From the NCBI RefSeq assembly GCF_001316105.1, contig NZ_BBCP01000001.1:62001-126000 (forward strand): 64,000 nt of DNA, written 5' to 3'. This document shows positions 62,423 through 64,000 of the stretch, one piece after another; positions within the stretch are counted from its first letter, which is position 1, and each line of letters begins with the position of its first letter. The position numbers were made by a program, and so were the translations under genes. Origin of the DNA: Thermogymnomonas acidicola JCM 13583. Its GTDB lineage: Archaea; Thermoplasmatota; Thermoplasmata; Thermoplasmatales; Thermoplasmataceae. A model generated the notes under the pieces. The model did not search any database. It worked only from the letters and a program-made list of their open reading frames with translations, and had not been told where the DNA came from.

Positions 62423-63742
62423 CATGCACTCTGGACAGGGAAGGAAACCGGTACATAATGAGGTGCGCAAGGAAGCGTTACAGCGAGGAAGTGAGGCGCA
62501 GGGCTGAGGAGGTCATCTCTTCGCTGGACATAACGGCGTCCAACGATACCAAGATCCTGGAAGCCGCCAGGAAGGTCGCAGCCGGTATGGAGAAAGAAAT
62601 CCTCGAATACATAAGAGACAACGTCCTGGGCCTGGGACCACTGGCACCCCCCCTAATGTCTGTGCCGGAGGTGGAGGACATCTCCGTGGTCTCCTTCAGG
62701 GAGCCTGTATTCGTTTACCACAGGGACCTCGGTTACATACCCACGGACATTACCTTCCAGTCCGAGGTGGAGCTGGCGGAGTTCATCAAGAGCATAGTGG
62801 AGCGCTCGGGTAAGCAGATATCCATATCTGACCCTGTTGTCGATGTATCTCTCCCCCCCGACGGCTCCAGGCTCCAGGCAACCCTGGGAACATCAGTGAC
62901 CTCTGAGGGGCCGAGCCTGGCCATAAGGAAGTTCAGGAAGGACCTGTGACCCCACTGGACATAATAAGGCAGGAAGGGGGGGCCAGCAGCGACCTCATGG
63001 CCTACCTCTGGCTCCTCGTCTCAAGGGGGGGTGCGAACATCCTGGTCTGCGGTGGGACTGGCACCGGCAAGACCACGTTCCTGAACGCCCTCATGTCGTT
63101 CATACCGGAGAACCTTAGGGTCATCACGATAGAGGAGACCAGGGAGATCGAGTACCCGGGGGGAGAACGTGCTCCCCCCCCTCGTTACAAGGCAGGGCAT
63201 AGGCAGGGACACAGAGGTGGACGCATACAGTCTCCTCTCCATAGCGCTGAGGCACAGGCCCAACTACATAGTCCTGGGCGAGGTGAGAGGGGGGGAGGAG
63301 GCGTTCTCGCTCTTCCAGGCCATGTCGGCCGGGCGTTATGTAATGGCCACATTCCATGCGGGCTCCATCAGCACAGTGGTGCACAGGCTTGAGGCCAGGC
63401 CTCTCTCGATACCCAGGAACATGCTCACAGCGCTGCACTGCATCGTCCTCCTCTCCTCGGAGCTGGGCCATGGGGGGCACCAGGAGGTTCGTCTCATCCG
63501 TTTACGAGGTCATGGGCCTGGACAGGGACACAGGCGAGCTCCTGGTCAACAGGGCTTTCTCCAGGGAAAATGGCACTTATTCCTTCTCAAGGGCATCATA
63601 CGCGCTCCGCAGGCTTGCGGATGCCACCGGTACCACTGAACCTGAACTCATGGCGGATATGAAGAGGAGGAGCCAGTTCCTCTCATCCCTGCAGGCGGGG
63701 AACATGAGGGAGTTCATGGCCAAGGTCTCCTCATTCCTCTGA
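62419..63742 (+). CDS. Type II/IV secretion (pilus assembly) ATPase 2, frame broken
   Basis: Second GspE/FlaI-family ATPase of the operon, ~440 residues. N-terminal domain 'YIRDNVLGLGPLAPPLMSVP' and 'DISVVSFREPVFVYHRDLGY'; Walker A 'CGGTGTGKTTFLNALMSF', Asp box 'RVITIEETREIEY', Walker B region 'RPNYIVLGEVRGGEEAFSLF' and His box 'MATFHAGSISTVVHRLEARP'. Frame breaks at ~62945, 63160-63180 and 63475. Two ATPases around two platform proteins is unusual; one may drive extension and the other another step. No pilin gene is visible nearby. Confidence 0.9.
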
Positions 63743-64000
63743 CTTGTCCCCCCCCGGCTTTGCCTCTGCCATGCCGAAGAGCCTGTGCGAGATCACCGGC
63801 ACGTATACTGTCTGTACGACTATGGATATGAGGACAACGAAAGCAGTCATGACCGAGATCAGGGGCCCCCCCACTTCAGCAGGAGCGGGTTGGCGTCAAC
63901 AAGGCCTATTGCGTAGGGCAGGGTGGAGAGGACAACGGAGACGACGCCCCTGGGGGGGCCCACCAGTGACATGAAGGTGACCACCTTCCTGTCTATCCTC
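63731..64000 (-). CDS. Cation/proton antiporter (CPA type), C-terminal part; 5' end outside window
   Basis: Read leftward from the window edge: 'RIDRKVVTFMSLVGPRGVVS', then 'VVLSTLPYAIGLVDANPLLL' and 'PLISVMTAFVVLISIVVQTV'. The 'GPRGVV' motif and terminal helices are those of NhaP/CPA1-like Na+/H+ exchangers. G/C-run errors at 63746-63753, 63866-63872 and 63952-63958 break the frame; corrected it ends with an acidic tail at TGA 63733-63731, overlapping the end of the ATPase 2 gene. The N-terminal part lies outside the window. Confidence 0.75.

Overview
The window looks like chromosome of a thermoacidophilic euryarchaeon of the Thermoplasmata (Thermoplasmatales-like). Evidence is the archaeal RNA polymerase with a split largest subunit (rpoB-rpoA1-rpoA2), the archaeal order rps13-rps4-rps11-rpoD, aIF1A/Rio1/KH proteins, an actin-like ATPase very close to Thermoplasma Ta0583, an archaeal THI-box riboswitch before thi4, and TATA boxes placed about 25-30 nt before start codons, as expected for leaderless mRNAs. 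One property dominates the sequence: runs of 6-8 G or C are far too common, and many conserved genes change frame exactly inside them or at single-base losses. Ribosomal protein S11, RNA polymerase subunits and both tRNAs show that most of these runs should be shorter. I therefore treat split frames as one gene with probable sequence errors and give the merged span; exact start/stop coordinates of such genes are approximate.

Layout. 1-7173: transcription and translation block (rpoB end, rpoA1, rpoA2, nusA-like, aIF1A, rio1, KH protein, initiator tRNA-Met). 7171-10585: haem precursor genes hemC/hemD (one continuous frame), wyosine methyl/aminocarboxypropyl-transferase Taw2, glycerophosphodiesterase. 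10723-15765: small basic protein, DUF357, rps13-rps4-rps11-rpoD, then IMPase/FBPase, NAD kinase and JAMM protease in an overlapping string. 15758-19864: methylisocitrate lyase and 2-methylcitrate dehydratase, actin-like ATPase plus a ribbon-helix-helix-like partner, pterin carbinolamine dehydratase. 20024-23589: nucleotidyltransferase, two glycosyltransferases, methyltransferase, flavin reductase-like protein. 23912-27162: membrane protein, peroxiredoxin, MFS transporter, ComA-type protein with a C-terminal winged helix. 27246-33584: assimilatory sulfate pathway (PAPS reductase, ATP sulfurylase, sirohaem sulfite reductase, uroporphyrinogen methyltransferase, precorrin-2 dehydrogenase) leading directly into a TPP riboswitch, the sulfide-using thiazole synthase Thi4 and a zinc protein. 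33723-41515: aldehyde dehydrogenase, homoserine dehydrogenase, KatG, APC permease, class III aminotransferase.

41869-48463 is a catabolic-looking cluster: two MFS carriers, a HTH_10 regulator, a four-carbon acid sugar kinase (DUF1537), a divergent ketol-acid reductoisomerase-like protein and a cyclase-family hydrolase. 48520-59318 is an accessory, partly AT-rich region ending at tRNA-Ala(GGC): a truncated zincin, an unknown membrane protein, a tyrosine recombinase overlapping a large Type IIG restriction-modification enzyme, an unknown membrane protein, a five-member minus-strand operon of winged-helix, zinc-ribbon and unknown proteins, an AbrB-like regulator, two zinc-binding small proteins and a second tyrosine recombinase whose frame runs through the tRNA. 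This is the best place to look for an undescribed defence or mobile-element system. 59421-63742 carries two secretion ATPases and two GspF/TadC-type membrane proteins of a type IV pilus-like machine, and 63731-64000 is the end of a cation/proton antiporter.
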